Shown here: piece by piece, positions 15,808 to 24,061 of the stretch | Position numbering within the stretch: the first letter of the stretch is position 1 | Layout: every line of letters starts with the position of its first letter | Source of the DNA: Lachnospiraceae bacterium | GTDB lineage: Bacteria; Bacillota; Clostridia; Lachnospirales; Lachnospiraceae | DNA length: 64,000 bases | Direction of reading: 5' to 3' | Assembly: GCA_021201095.1 (NCBI GenBank) | Contig: JAJQFO010000314.1 | Span: forward strand, 1 to 64,000 | The notes under the pieces: generated by a model | What the model saw: the letters and a program-made list of their open reading frames with translations, nothing else | Database searches by the model: none | Told to the model about the DNA's origin: nothing | Program-made: the position numbers and the translations under genes

Positions 15808-17715
15808 TTACACCCCGCTTTTTTTCACGCCCTGCTGCGCGACCACGGGCTTTGCCTGGTCGGTCAGCTCGTATTCTTCGGGGATGGCGCCAACGACATT
15901 TTCCGCGAGCCAGTCCATTTTGACGATCTGCTCGGGGGTCAGACTGTCACCCCACTCGGACTGAGATTTCACGATGCCGGTCTGCGAGTAGAGGGTCCCG
16001 GAGAAGGGGTTGAACTCGCCCTCACTGATGGTTTTTTTCAGCAGGTCGACCAGGCGCTTGGTGCCGATCGGCAGGTTCTGCGAACAGATGACGTCCACCA
16101 CGCCTGAGGACATGCCCCACCAGTAGTTAATCGCCTTGCCGGTATCGTCGTCGTATTTCCAGGTACCGTCCATGATCGTGCGGATCAGCTTTTCATAAAA
16201 CCGTCCCCAGTGGCAGAGCGGCATCGCCAGGTTCTGCGGACGGCCGTCCACCATGTGATAGATGCCGAAAAAGCGGGACGCCTCCTCCGGAATCACCATG
16301 TCCTTTCCGGAGATACAGGAAGGATTCAGCTTGCGGAGCCGGTCGGTGATGTCCACGTCCTTTTTGGAGGACCACTCCAGATAAACCTTCGCGCGGGGAT
16401 TGATCATCTTGGCGCCGAGCGCAAAGGCATTGATATTCGAAATCGTGCCAAAGAGCGGGTAGTCCGCGATATAGGCGAGCCGGTTGTTTTCCGCCATCGC
16501 ACCTGCGATGGCGCCCATCAGGAATTTCGCCTCGTGCATCCGGGTGTAATAGGTGCGGATATAACGATGCGAGGTGTTCAGCGAGCAGTTGAGGATGCGC
16601 ACATCCGGATTCGCAATCGCCGCTTTGACACTTGCGGGTGCAAAGACAGGCGTAGTGGTAAAAATCAGATTGCAGCCGTCCGCGATCGCCTTATCCAGCG
16701 TCTCCTCAATCGTCTCCGCCGTAATCTGACTGTAAGCGACCGTGCTCACCTCATCCGAAAAGGTCTGCTCCAGATGCAGCCGTCCCAGCTCGTGCGAGTA
16801 GGTCCACGCGGAAGACCCCGGTGTCTTGTCATAAATAAAGGCAATCTTCAGCTTCGTCTTTCCAGTCGGCAGCAGTAAGGAGAGCAGCGGCTTTTTCTCC
16901 GGTGCCGGATCCATCTTCAGCGCGACCGTATCTGCCTCCGTCAGCAGCTCAAATTCCTCCCAGGCCTTCGCGATGAGAGTCTTCATCTCGTCGGTGGTAA
17001 TATCGCTCACCTTGTCATAACCGTACAGCGTGACAAAGGTCAGAAACGCGTCCCCCGGCTTGATGGAAAGCTTACCGCCGCCCTTTGCCTGATAAGCCGC
17101 GGTAAAACGTGTATAGACCGAGCTGAAATTCAGCCGGTCGTCGTCGTCCCAGGACTCGTCCGCAGCCTTGCCGACCGCTTCCTGCAGCTTCGCATAGCTG
17201 CCCTTTTTCGAAAATTCTATATAATTAATCCCGGAGAGCGCGTAAAAGTCAACGAACTCATAATAAATCACGGTCTCCAGGTCATCCGTACGCTTCGGAA
17301 GAATGCGCGTGACCGTCCCCGGGATGGAGACTGCCTCATAATATTTCATCACGCTGACACGTTTATTGCCTTCCTCCACATAAAAACGATTTTTATATTC
17401 CCAGGCCTTGATCGGATCGTGGATGCCCTCCTCCACATGCGCCGTGCTCAAATTTGCCCATTTTGACGCAAACTCGGAACCGACATCCAGGATCGGCATA
17501 AAATTGCCGGCAAATGAACTGCCGCGCCCGCCATACCGCGTCCCCACGATCTGGTCAATCGGGATCTGCACCAGGCCAAGGGACACCTGTGAAAGAGACT
17601 CCTGCGGCAGAATCTCATCGAGCACTGCCAGCGTCGGACGCTCCCCGCGCATCATACGTGCCTGATAATCCTTTTTCCCAAGCCGGACTGCTTTCTTGTA
17701 ATCTTCAAGAGCCAT
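15808..17715 (-). CDS. cytoplasmic ParB-like/BMP-type purine-binding fusion protein
   Basis: Residues 1-270 contain a ParB/Srx-like segment (VGTRYGGRGSSFAGNFMP, VEEGNKRVSVMKYYEA). Residues about 285-600 match the BMP/Med family of nucleoside-binding proteins (IAFIYDKTPGSSAWTYSH, GAIAGAMAENNRLAYIADYP). BMP proteins are normally exported lipoproteins of nucleoside ABC transporters. This one has no signal peptide and begins MALEDYKKAVRLGKKD, so it is probably an intracellular sensor. The start follows AGGAGG and a strong promoter lies upstream. Co-transcription with tdk suggests nucleoside sensing tied to salvage; that is inference. Confidence 0.8.
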   Translation of the reverse strand: MALEDYKKAVRLGKKDYQARMMRGERPTLAVLDEILPQESLSQVSLGLVQIPIDQIVGTRYGGRGSSFAGNFMPILDVGSEFASKWANLSTAHVEEGIHDPIKAWEYKNRFYVEEGNKRVSVMKYYEAVSIPGTVTRILPKRTDDLETVIYYEFVDFYALSGINYIEFSKKGSYAKLQEAVGKAADESWDDDDRLNFSSVYTRFTAAYQAKGGGKLSIKPGDAFLTFVTLYGYDKVSDITTDEMKTLIAKAWEEFELLTEADTVALKMDPAPEKKPLLSLLLPTGKTKLKIAFIYDKTPGSSAWTYSHELGRLHLEQTFSDEVSTVAYSQITAETIEETLDKAIADGCNLIFTTTPVFAPASVKAAIANPDVRILNCSLNTSHRYIRTYYTRMHEAKFLMGAIAGAMAENNRLAYIADYPLFGTISNINAFALGAKMINPRAKVYLEWSSKKDVDITDRLRKLNPSCISGKDMVIPEEASRFFGIYHMVDGRPQNLAMPLCHWGRFYEKLIRTIMDGTWKYDDDTGKAINYWWGMSSGVVDVICSQNLPIGTKRLVDLLKKTISEGEFNPFSGTLYSQTGIVKSQSEWGDSLTPEQIVKMDWLAENVVGAIPEEYELTDQAKPVVAQQGVKKSGV

Positions 17716-17765
17716 AATAAAACCTCCTGATAAAAATGGGTGGTCTTTCCAGTTAATTCATGCGT

Positions 17766-17794
17766 ATTATACGAATGCAGCCTGTGAAAAGCAA
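17766..17794 (-). promoter_or_regulatory. sigma-A type promoter of the ParB-BMP/tdk operon
   Basis: On the minus strand TTGCTT and TATAAT are 17 bases apart, about 50 bases upstream of the start codon. Confidence 0.75.
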
Positions 17795-17897
17795 GTGTGA
17801 AAACGACTATTTTCCAGGGCAGTTCTGTAGAAAAACCGGGAGAAAGCAACCATTTTTTGGTGTCGATTCGCGGATATTACATACAAAAACGCGCAAA

Positions 17898-18830
17898 CTA
17901 TGCAGTATGCGCTGCCCTTCTCTCGATCTTCCGCGCGATCAGGTACCGCGGCCGCCCTTTCACTTCCTCGTAAATCTTTCCTATATAATATCCGATGATC
18001 CCCAGGCTGATCATCACCAGACTGCCGATGATCAGAATCAGCAGAATCACGGTCGTAAAGCCTTCCACTGCGCGTCCCATAAAGTAGCGCACCAGTGTCT
18101 CGATCCCCAGAATCACCGCCGCGATAAAGACCACGATCCCCGCCATGGTCACAAACTGCAGCGCAGCCGTGGAAAAGACCACAATATTTCTCACCGCGTA
18201 CTGAATCAGCGACCAGGTGGACCATTTGGACTCGCCCTCCGTACGCTCCTGCACGTCAAACTCGACCGACGCGGTCTTAAAACCGATCCAAGAGGACAGG
18301 GCACGGAAAAAGACATTCCGCTCCGGCAGGGAGAGCAGCGCATCCACCGCCCGGCGATCCAGCAGCTTAAAATCCGACGCCCGCGACATATCGATCTTCA
18401 CTGCCTTCGAGAGCATCTTATAAAAAAGACCCGCGCTGGCCCGGTGCAGGGCGCTCTCCTTCCCGCGCGTGCGCTTCACGCCTTCGATCACCTCATACCC
18501 CTGCTCCCAGAGCCGGTACATCTCCACCAGCGTCTCCGGCGGATGCTGCAGGTCGCAGTCCATCACCGCGCAGCAGTCTCCCGAAGCTTCGGCAAGCCCC
18601 GCCAGCATCGCGGACTCCTTGCCAAAATTCCGCGAAAAGCAGACGCCCGTCACATGCGGATTTTCCGCAGCTGCTTTGGTAATCTCCTCCCAGGTCCCAT
18701 CCTTCGACCCGTCATTTACAAATACAATCTCATAATCGATCCGCTCCGCCGTCAGGATTTCGTCAATCCTCGCGGAAGCCTTACGGATCATTTTTTCCTC
18801 GTTATACGCGGGGAGAATCACTGAAAGCAT
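17898..18830 (-). CDS. membrane-anchored family 2 glycosyltransferase (polyprenyl-phosphate type)
   Basis: The GT-A domain occupies residues 1-210: LPAYNEE, FVNDGSKDGTW, MDCDLQHPP for the metal and nucleotide sugar, and SRASDFKLLDRRAVDAL. Two long hydrophobic helices near 230-290 place it in the membrane. This layout matches DPM1/GtrB-like enzymes that load a sugar on undecaprenyl phosphate for wall or exopolysaccharide decoration. The ATG at 18830 gives the family N-terminus; the AAGGAAGG upstream is somewhat distant. It stands alone, so the sugar and final polymer are unknown. Confidence 0.88.
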   Translation of the reverse strand: MLSVILPAYNEEKMIRKASARIDEILTAERIDYEIVFVNDGSKDGTWEEITKAAAENPHVTGVCFSRNFGKESAMLAGLAEASGDCCAVMDCDLQHPPETLVEMYRLWEQGYEVIEGVKRTRGKESALHRASAGLFYKMLSKAVKIDMSRASDFKLLDRRAVDALLSLPERNVFFRALSSWIGFKTASVEFDVQERTEGESKWSTWSLIQYAVRNIVVFSTAALQFVTMAGIVVFIAAVILGIETLVRYFMGRAVEGFTTVILLILIIGSLVMISLGIIGYYIGKIYEEVKGRPRYLIARKIERRAAHTA

Positions 18831-19164
18831 TTCTCTGCACGTTCCTTCCTTATTATATACTCCTCGGATAATCAGACAATGAATCATCTGACAAGAGGAA
18901 CTTGTCCTCCTTCTGCCAACACGGGTATTCCAGAAAGATTCCCTCCAGAAAAATTCCCGGCACAGGCACGACTATCTTCTCAGGCTACAGCTTACCACGA
19001 ACCGTCAAATGGCGCAAGAAGCAAATCAGCACGATATAAGATTTCCTGTATTTCCCATTTTCCCCACATCCTGCAGCGGGGTGCGCGACGCGGGCGCAGC
19101 ATGCAGTGCATCTTTATGCGTTTGCAATTTTTCTTCAACATTTTTATTTTTTCTTTAATTTGCA
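18831..19164. other. gene-free gap upstream of the opp operon
   Basis: Apart from a small inverted repeat GACAAG-AGGAA-CTTGTC near 18891-18907, I see no gene or clear regulatory site here. Short open frames lack binding sites and look random. Confidence 0.5.
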
Positions 19165-19193
19165 TTGACTTTTGGCCAATATTTGGTTATGAT
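19165..19193 (+). promoter_or_regulatory. sigma-A type promoter of the opp operon
   Basis: TTGACT and TATGAT are separated by exactly 17 bases. The first gene begins 275 bases downstream, so the transcript would have a long leader. I could not assign a riboswitch or attenuator to it. Confidence 0.75.
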
Positions 19194-19468
19194 GGGGAAA
19201 ATGTTTTTGTCTGTAGGACATTCGTTTTTTCCTCACAGACAGCCTCAAATGTTACAGGACACGCCTCTTTTGAAACGCCATCCTGTACCCCCCAATGACG
19301 CAAGTGACAAAAAGGACATCATACACGGAAAGCCGCGCATGAAAAAATGCTGTGCGAGTACGGACATATTTCGATCCTCGGGGTCAAGAATCGGAACGCC
19401 GGTGTTCCATTCCTGGCCTTTTATCACTTGATTCATCTAAATTCTAAAGAAAGAGGTGTATTGTTTCC

Positions 19469-20416
19469 ATGGATTTATTCGTGTATACGCTGAAACGTAT
19501 CGGAACCGCTCTTCTGACACTTCTTCTGGTCGCGGCCATCACATTCTTTCTGATGAACGCCATTCCCGGAAGCCCGTTTATGACTGACAAATCTACACCG
19601 GAGCAGATCGCGCTGGCGAATGCCAAATACGGTCTGGACAAGCCTCTGGTCGTCCAGTTTGCCAATTATATTAAAAACCTCCTGCACGGCGACCTGGGGA
19701 CCTCGCTGAAGATGCAGCAGGATACCGCCGTGACGAAGATCCTGTTCGGGCAGGGCAAATTCAGGCGCTCTATCCAGCTCGGAGTCTTCGCGCTGCTTAC
19801 CGCCATCATTGTGGGTATCCCGCTCGGCTGTCTGTGCGCCTATTACAGAGGGAAATGGATCGACAGTATCCTGCGCGTGGTCACCACGGTGGGGATCGCG
19901 ATGCCGACCTTCGTCATCGCGACGCTGATGCTTTTTACCTTCGGTGTCAACCTGAAAATCCTCCCCGTGCAGTCAGGGACGCTGGACTCGCCGATCTCTT
20001 ATGTCATGCCCGTGATCACGATGGCTCTGTACCCATCCTGCCATATCGCGAAGCTGACGAGGACCAGCATGCTCGATTCCATCAGCCAGGACTATATCCG
20101 GACCGCTCGCGCGAAGGGTCTGAAAACGAAAATGATCCTCTTCAAGCATGCATTAAGAAACTCCCTGATCCCGGTTATCACCTATCTGGGGCCGCTGACC
20201 GCCAGCATTATCACCGGATCTCTGGTGGTCGAGCAGATTTACAGCATCCCAGGCATCGGCAGCTATTTTGTCTCCAGCATCCTGAACCGTGATTATCCGA
20301 TCATCATGGGGACGACGATTCTGCTGGCCGCGCTGATTGTATTTATGAACCTTGTGGTAGATATTGCGTATAAGATTGTAGACCCGCGCATTAATCTCAC
20401 ACAGAAAGGAGATTAA
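19469..20416 (+). CDS. oppB: oligopeptide ABC transporter permease OppB
   Basis: The 315-residue inner-membrane permease has the DppB/OppB N-terminus (LKRIGTALLTLLLVAAITFFLMN, IPGSPF), six predicted helices and the EAA loop (ARAKGLKTKMILFKHALRNSL) that contacts the ATPase. It forms the channel with OppC. The start follows AGAGGTG. It is the first gene of the five-gene opp operon and lies three bases before oppC. Confidence 0.95.
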   Translation: MDLFVYTLKRIGTALLTLLLVAAITFFLMNAIPGSPFMTDKSTPEQIALANAKYGLDKPLVVQFANYIKNLLHGDLGTSLKMQQDTAVTKILFGQGKFRRSIQLGVFALLTAIIVGIPLGCLCAYYRGKWIDSILRVVTTVGIAMPTFVIATLMLFTFGVNLKILPVQSGTLDSPISYVMPVITMALYPSCHIAKLTRTSMLDSISQDYIRTARAKGLKTKMILFKHALRNSLIPVITYLGPLTASIITGSLVVEQIYSIPGIGSYFVSSILNRDYPIIMGTTILLAALIVFMNLVVDIAYKIVDPRINLTQKGD

Positions 20417-20419
20417 GCC

Positions 20420-21787
20420 ATGGACGGACATAAGACGGTACAGTTTTTTCAGCTGGATCCGGAGAGGGTTCCCGGATTCGACAGCTTTACATCGGAGGAT
20501 TTTGAATCCGCCAGTGCGGAGGAAAAAAGCTCCATGGTACAGATGCACAAAAGTGTATCGTATTGGCAGGACGCATGGAGGCGGTTCCGGGCGAACCACG
20601 TCTCCATGGGAGCACTGCTGGGGTTTGTGCTGATTCTGGTGTTTTCTTTTATCGGGCCGTACCTGATCCCTTACAGCTATGAGGATCAGTACCGCAGCTC
20701 GCAGAAGCTCGGCCCGATGGAATATTCTGAGGTGGAGCAGATGGCGCGTGAGGTGCTCGCGAACGGCGCCGAGGGCATCTATGCGACCTCTCTGAAATCC
20801 GGATCGCTGACCGCGATTTCCAAAGGAAGCTGGTATTTTACCGCGAACGGCACGACCTACGCCTTTACCTTTGAGTCCGGTGTGGAAAAGGCCACGCTGA
20901 TCTACGATAAGGACGCGGAAAACCCGGTCTACATCGGCTATGACAGCGACTATGAGGGCGACGGCGTATACTCGGAAATCACCGTAGTCGAGACGACGGA
21001 TACGCCGGCAGAAGACGCGCAGGAATTAAAGCTCTCCAAAAGCGTTTTCCCGCATGTGTTCGGCACGGATTCGCAGGGGCGCGACCTGATGGCCCGCTGC
21101 ATGTACGGCGCGCGTGTCTCCATTATCATCGGAGTGGTCGCCGCGCTGATCGTGCTGATCATCGGCGCGTTGTACGGCTCGATTTCCGGATTTGCCGGAG
21201 GCCGGGTTGATTTCGTCATGATGCGCATTGTCGACCTGATCTACTCCGTTCCGGACGTGCTGATCGTACTGCTTCTGCAGGTAGTATTAAAGGATCCGCT
21301 CCAGAACTGGTTTGATTCCTCTACATTTCCGCTTGTAAAGGCATTAAGTACATTGGGCGTTGGTATCGTCAGTATTTTCATTACCTTTGCCCTGCTTTAC
21401 TGGGTGGGCATGGCCCGTGTCATCCGCGGGCAGGTTCTCTCTCTGAAGGAACAGGAATATGTGACTGCGGCGACTGTTCTCGGCGCCTCCTCGTCGAAGA
21501 TTATCCGGCGGCATCTGCTGCCGAACTGTGTCGGCCAGCTGATTATCTCAACATGCTTACAGATTCCATCCGCGATTTTCCTGGAATCCTTCCTGTCCTA
21601 CCTGGGACTTGGCGTTTCAGCCCCGATGGCTTCTCTTGGTTCCCTTTGTTCGGACGCGCAGGATTCGTTTCTGATGTATCCCTACCGCCTGCTCTGTCCC
21701 GCACTACTGCTGAGCCTGATCGTGCTGACTCTGAACCTGATCGGCGACGGTCTGCGCGACGCGCTGGATCCGCGGCTTAAGAACTGA
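20420..21787 (+). CDS. oppC: oligopeptide ABC transporter permease OppC with extracytoplasmic insert
   Basis: The C-terminal 230 residues are a standard DppC/OppC permease (FGTDSQGRDLMARCMYGARV, AATVLGASSSKIIRRHLLPN as EAA loop). The first helix (GALLGFVLILVFSFIGPYLIP) is followed by about 120 extra residues, roughly 85-205, rich in Tyr, Gly and Asp. By topology this insert should lie outside the membrane. The protein is about 455 residues against a usual 300. The N-terminal 55 residues are cytoplasmic and polar. The insert may contact the binding protein or peptide; unknown. Confidence 0.93.
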   Translation: MDGHKTVQFFQLDPERVPGFDSFTSEDFESASAEEKSSMVQMHKSVSYWQDAWRRFRANHVSMGALLGFVLILVFSFIGPYLIPYSYEDQYRSSQKLGPMEYSEVEQMAREVLANGAEGIYATSLKSGSLTAISKGSWYFTANGTTYAFTFESGVEKATLIYDKDAENPVYIGYDSDYEGDGVYSEITVVETTDTPAEDAQELKLSKSVFPHVFGTDSQGRDLMARCMYGARVSIIIGVVAALIVLIIGALYGSISGFAGGRVDFVMMRIVDLIYSVPDVLIVLLLQVVLKDPLQNWFDSSTFPLVKALSTLGVGIVSIFITFALLYWVGMARVIRGQVLSLKEQEYVTAATVLGASSSKIIRRHLLPNCVGQLIISTCLQIPSAIFLESFLSYLGLGVSAPMASLGSLCSDAQDSFLMYPYRLLCPALLLSLIVLTLNLIGDGLRDALDPRLKN

Positions 21788-21806
21788 GTTTAAGAGGAGA
21801 CAAACC

Positions 21807-22943
21807 ATGAGCGATAAAGTATTATTAGATGTAAAAGATTTAAAGGTTTCATTTTTTACACATGCAGGCGAGGTCAAGGCTGTGGACGGCATCTCCTATC
21901 AGATTCATGAAAATGAAGTGATGGGGATCGTGGGCGAGTCCGGCTCCGGAAAATCTGTGGAGGCTTATTCCATCATGGGACTTCTGCAGGCGCCCGGAAA
22001 GGTGATCGGCGGCAGCGTGACGTTTGAAGGCGAGGATGTGCTCGCTTACACGGATGAGGAACGCCGTCAGTTCCGCGGGCAGCGGACAGGCATGATTTTC
22101 CAGAACCCGATGACCTGTCTGAACCCAGTCTACACCATCGGCAACCAGCTGATGGAGGCACTGACCTGTCATGACAAGTCCATTTCCAAGGAAGAAGCCC
22201 GAAAGCGGGCGATTGAGATGCTCGAGCTGGTCGGCATTAACAACGCGGACAAACGCGTGGACCAGTATCCGCATGAGTTTTCCGGCGGCATGCGCCAGAG
22301 GGCGATGATCGCCATGGCCATGATCTGCCGTCCGAAGCTGCTGATCGCGGACGAGCCGACCACGGCGCTGGATGTGACGATTCAGGCGCAGATCCTGGAT
22401 CTGATGCGGGACCTGCAGAAAAAAACAGGCATGGCGATTATCTTCATCACACATAACCTGGGCGTAGTAGCGGAGATCTGCGACCGCGTCAGCGTCATGT
22501 ACGCAGGGCATATTCTGGAGCAGGGAAAGGTGGACGACATCTTCTATCACCCCCTGCATCCTTATACCAAGGGGCTGATGCGTTCCATGCCGAATCTGGA
22601 TGAAAAAGAGCGCACACGCCTGATTCCGATCGAGGGCACGCCGGTCGACCTGCTCGATCCGCCAAAGGGCTGCAGCTTTGGCCCGCGCTGTGAGCACTGC
22701 ATGAAGGTCTGCCTGACAAAGCAGCCGCCGCTGATGGAGATCGAGGAAGGACATCTGTCAGCCTGCTGGCTGCATGTGAAGGAATTAAAAGACGTGAAAT
22801 CCGTAAAGGGCGCGCAGGTGTCTGCAAAATCCGTAAAGAATATGCAGCCGTCAGAAAAATCCGCTAAGGATACTAAGGCGCCAGGGAAATCTGCAAAGGA
22901 TACTAAAGCGTCAGCGAAATCCGCAAAGGAGGGAAGGGCATGA
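21807..22943 (+). CDS. oppD: oligopeptide ABC transporter ATPase OppD
   Basis: The ABC ATPase has Walker A GESGSGKS near residue 40, the Q-loop FQNPMTCLNP, the signature SGGMRQR and Walker B LLIADEP. The Cys-containing oligopeptide C-terminal region follows (GCSFGPRCEHCMKVC). After residue 320 there is an unusual Lys-rich tail of about 11-residue repeats of the type SxKSAKDTKA, encoded by 30-36 base DNA repeats. The stop overlaps the oppF start (ATGA), so OppD and OppF are likely made in equal amounts as a heterodimer. Confidence 0.95.
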   Translation: MSDKVLLDVKDLKVSFFTHAGEVKAVDGISYQIHENEVMGIVGESGSGKSVEAYSIMGLLQAPGKVIGGSVTFEGEDVLAYTDEERRQFRGQRTGMIFQNPMTCLNPVYTIGNQLMEALTCHDKSISKEEARKRAIEMLELVGINNADKRVDQYPHEFSGGMRQRAMIAMAMICRPKLLIADEPTTALDVTIQAQILDLMRDLQKKTGMAIIFITHNLGVVAEICDRVSVMYAGHILEQGKVDDIFYHPLHPYTKGLMRSMPNLDEKERTRLIPIEGTPVDLLDPPKGCSFGPRCEHCMKVCLTKQPPLMEIEEGHLSACWLHVKELKDVKSVKGAQVSAKSVKNMQPSEKSAKDTKAPGKSAKDTKASAKSAKEGRA

Positions 22944-23935
22944 GCGAAGGACCGAAAAAGCTGGTAGAAGTGGAAAGGCTTCGCAAGTACTTTCCTGTAA
23001 AGTCCGGCTTTATGAAAACCAATTACGTGCAGGCTGTCCAGGATGTGTCCCTGCACATCTTTGAAGGCGAAACGCTGGGACTCGTCGGTGAGTCCGGCTG
23101 CGGAAAAACAACCTTCGGGCGGACGCTGCTCCGGCTCTACGAGCCCACGTCCGGCAAAATCATCTACGACGGAAAGACCATTTTTGATAAAGAAGCCGGC
23201 ATCAGTGAGGACATGCTCCCCTACCGCCGAAAAATGCAGCTGATCTTCCAGGACCCTTCGGCATCCCTCGACCCGCGCATGACGGTCGGCGAGATTGTCG
23301 GCGAGGCACTGGATATCCATAAGCTTTACCAGGGAAAGCAGGAGCGGCAGGACCGCATCAACGAGCTGCTGACAGAGGTAGGCCTGAATTCCGAGCATTC
23401 CAACCGTTTCCCGCATGAGTTTTCCGGCGGACAGCAGCAGCGTATCGGCATCGCCCGCGCGCTGGCTGTGGAGCCTGAATTTATCGTCTGCGACGAACCG
23501 ATTTCCGCGCTGGACGTTTCCATCCAGTCGCAGGTCATAAATATGCTGGAGGATCTGCAGGAGCAGAAAAAGCTGACCTACCTGTTCATCGCGCACGACC
23601 TTTCTGTGGTACGCCACATTTCCAGCCGGATCGGCGTGATGTACCTCGGCTGTCTGGTTGAGCTGGCCGAAAGCTATGAGCTTTGCGCGCACCCGATTCA
23701 CCCCTATGCGCAGACACTGCTCTCCGCGGTTCCGCTGACGGATCCGGAGAAAAACCGCAGCCGCAAGCGCATTCTCCTGGAGGGCGACATCCCCAGCCCG
23801 CTGAATCCGCCGTCCGGCTGCCGTTTCCACACACGCTGCCCGTACGCAACAGCCAAATGCTCTGAATCCATGCCGGAGCTGAAGGAATATTCGCCGGGGC
23901 ACTATGCAGCCTGCCATATGCTGGAAGGGAAATAG
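22940..23935 (+). CDS. oppF: oligopeptide ABC transporter ATPase OppF
   Basis: The 331-residue ABC ATPase shows Walker A GESGCGKTTFGR, the Q-loop FQDPSASLDPRMTV, the signature FSGGQQQRIGIARAL and Walker B FIVCDEPISALD. Its C-terminal oligopeptide region carries the cysteines of GCRFHTRCPYATAKC, which in relatives may bind a metal cluster. It pairs with OppD through a four-base overlap. The gap to oppA is 126 bases and includes the small palindrome GCGCTTCGCAAGCGC. Confidence 0.95.
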   Translation: MSEGPKKLVEVERLRKYFPVKSGFMKTNYVQAVQDVSLHIFEGETLGLVGESGCGKTTFGRTLLRLYEPTSGKIIYDGKTIFDKEAGISEDMLPYRRKMQLIFQDPSASLDPRMTVGEIVGEALDIHKLYQGKQERQDRINELLTEVGLNSEHSNRFPHEFSGGQQQRIGIARALAVEPEFIVCDEPISALDVSIQSQVINMLEDLQEQKKLTYLFIAHDLSVVRHISSRIGVMYLGCLVELAESYELCAHPIHPYAQTLLSAVPLTDPEKNRSRKRILLEGDIPSPLNPPSGCRFHTRCPYATAKCSESMPELKEYSPGHYAACHMLEGK

Positions 23936-24061
23936 CCTGCTTCACGGGCATGAAAGTCGCGCTTCGCAAGCGCAGATATATAATACAATCTGCCCGATAT
24001 ACCGGCAGTTTGTAGATAAATCAAAAGCAACAAAACACTATTTTCAAAGGAGGTTTTTTCA

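Noticed and set aside
15808-17715. Exported BMP lipoprotein of an ABC transporter
   Set aside because: There is no signal peptide or lipobox and no transporter genes lie beside it.
22562-23917. Long minus-strand frame opposite oppF
   Set aside because: It mirrors a clear ABC ATPase gene and has no motif of its own.
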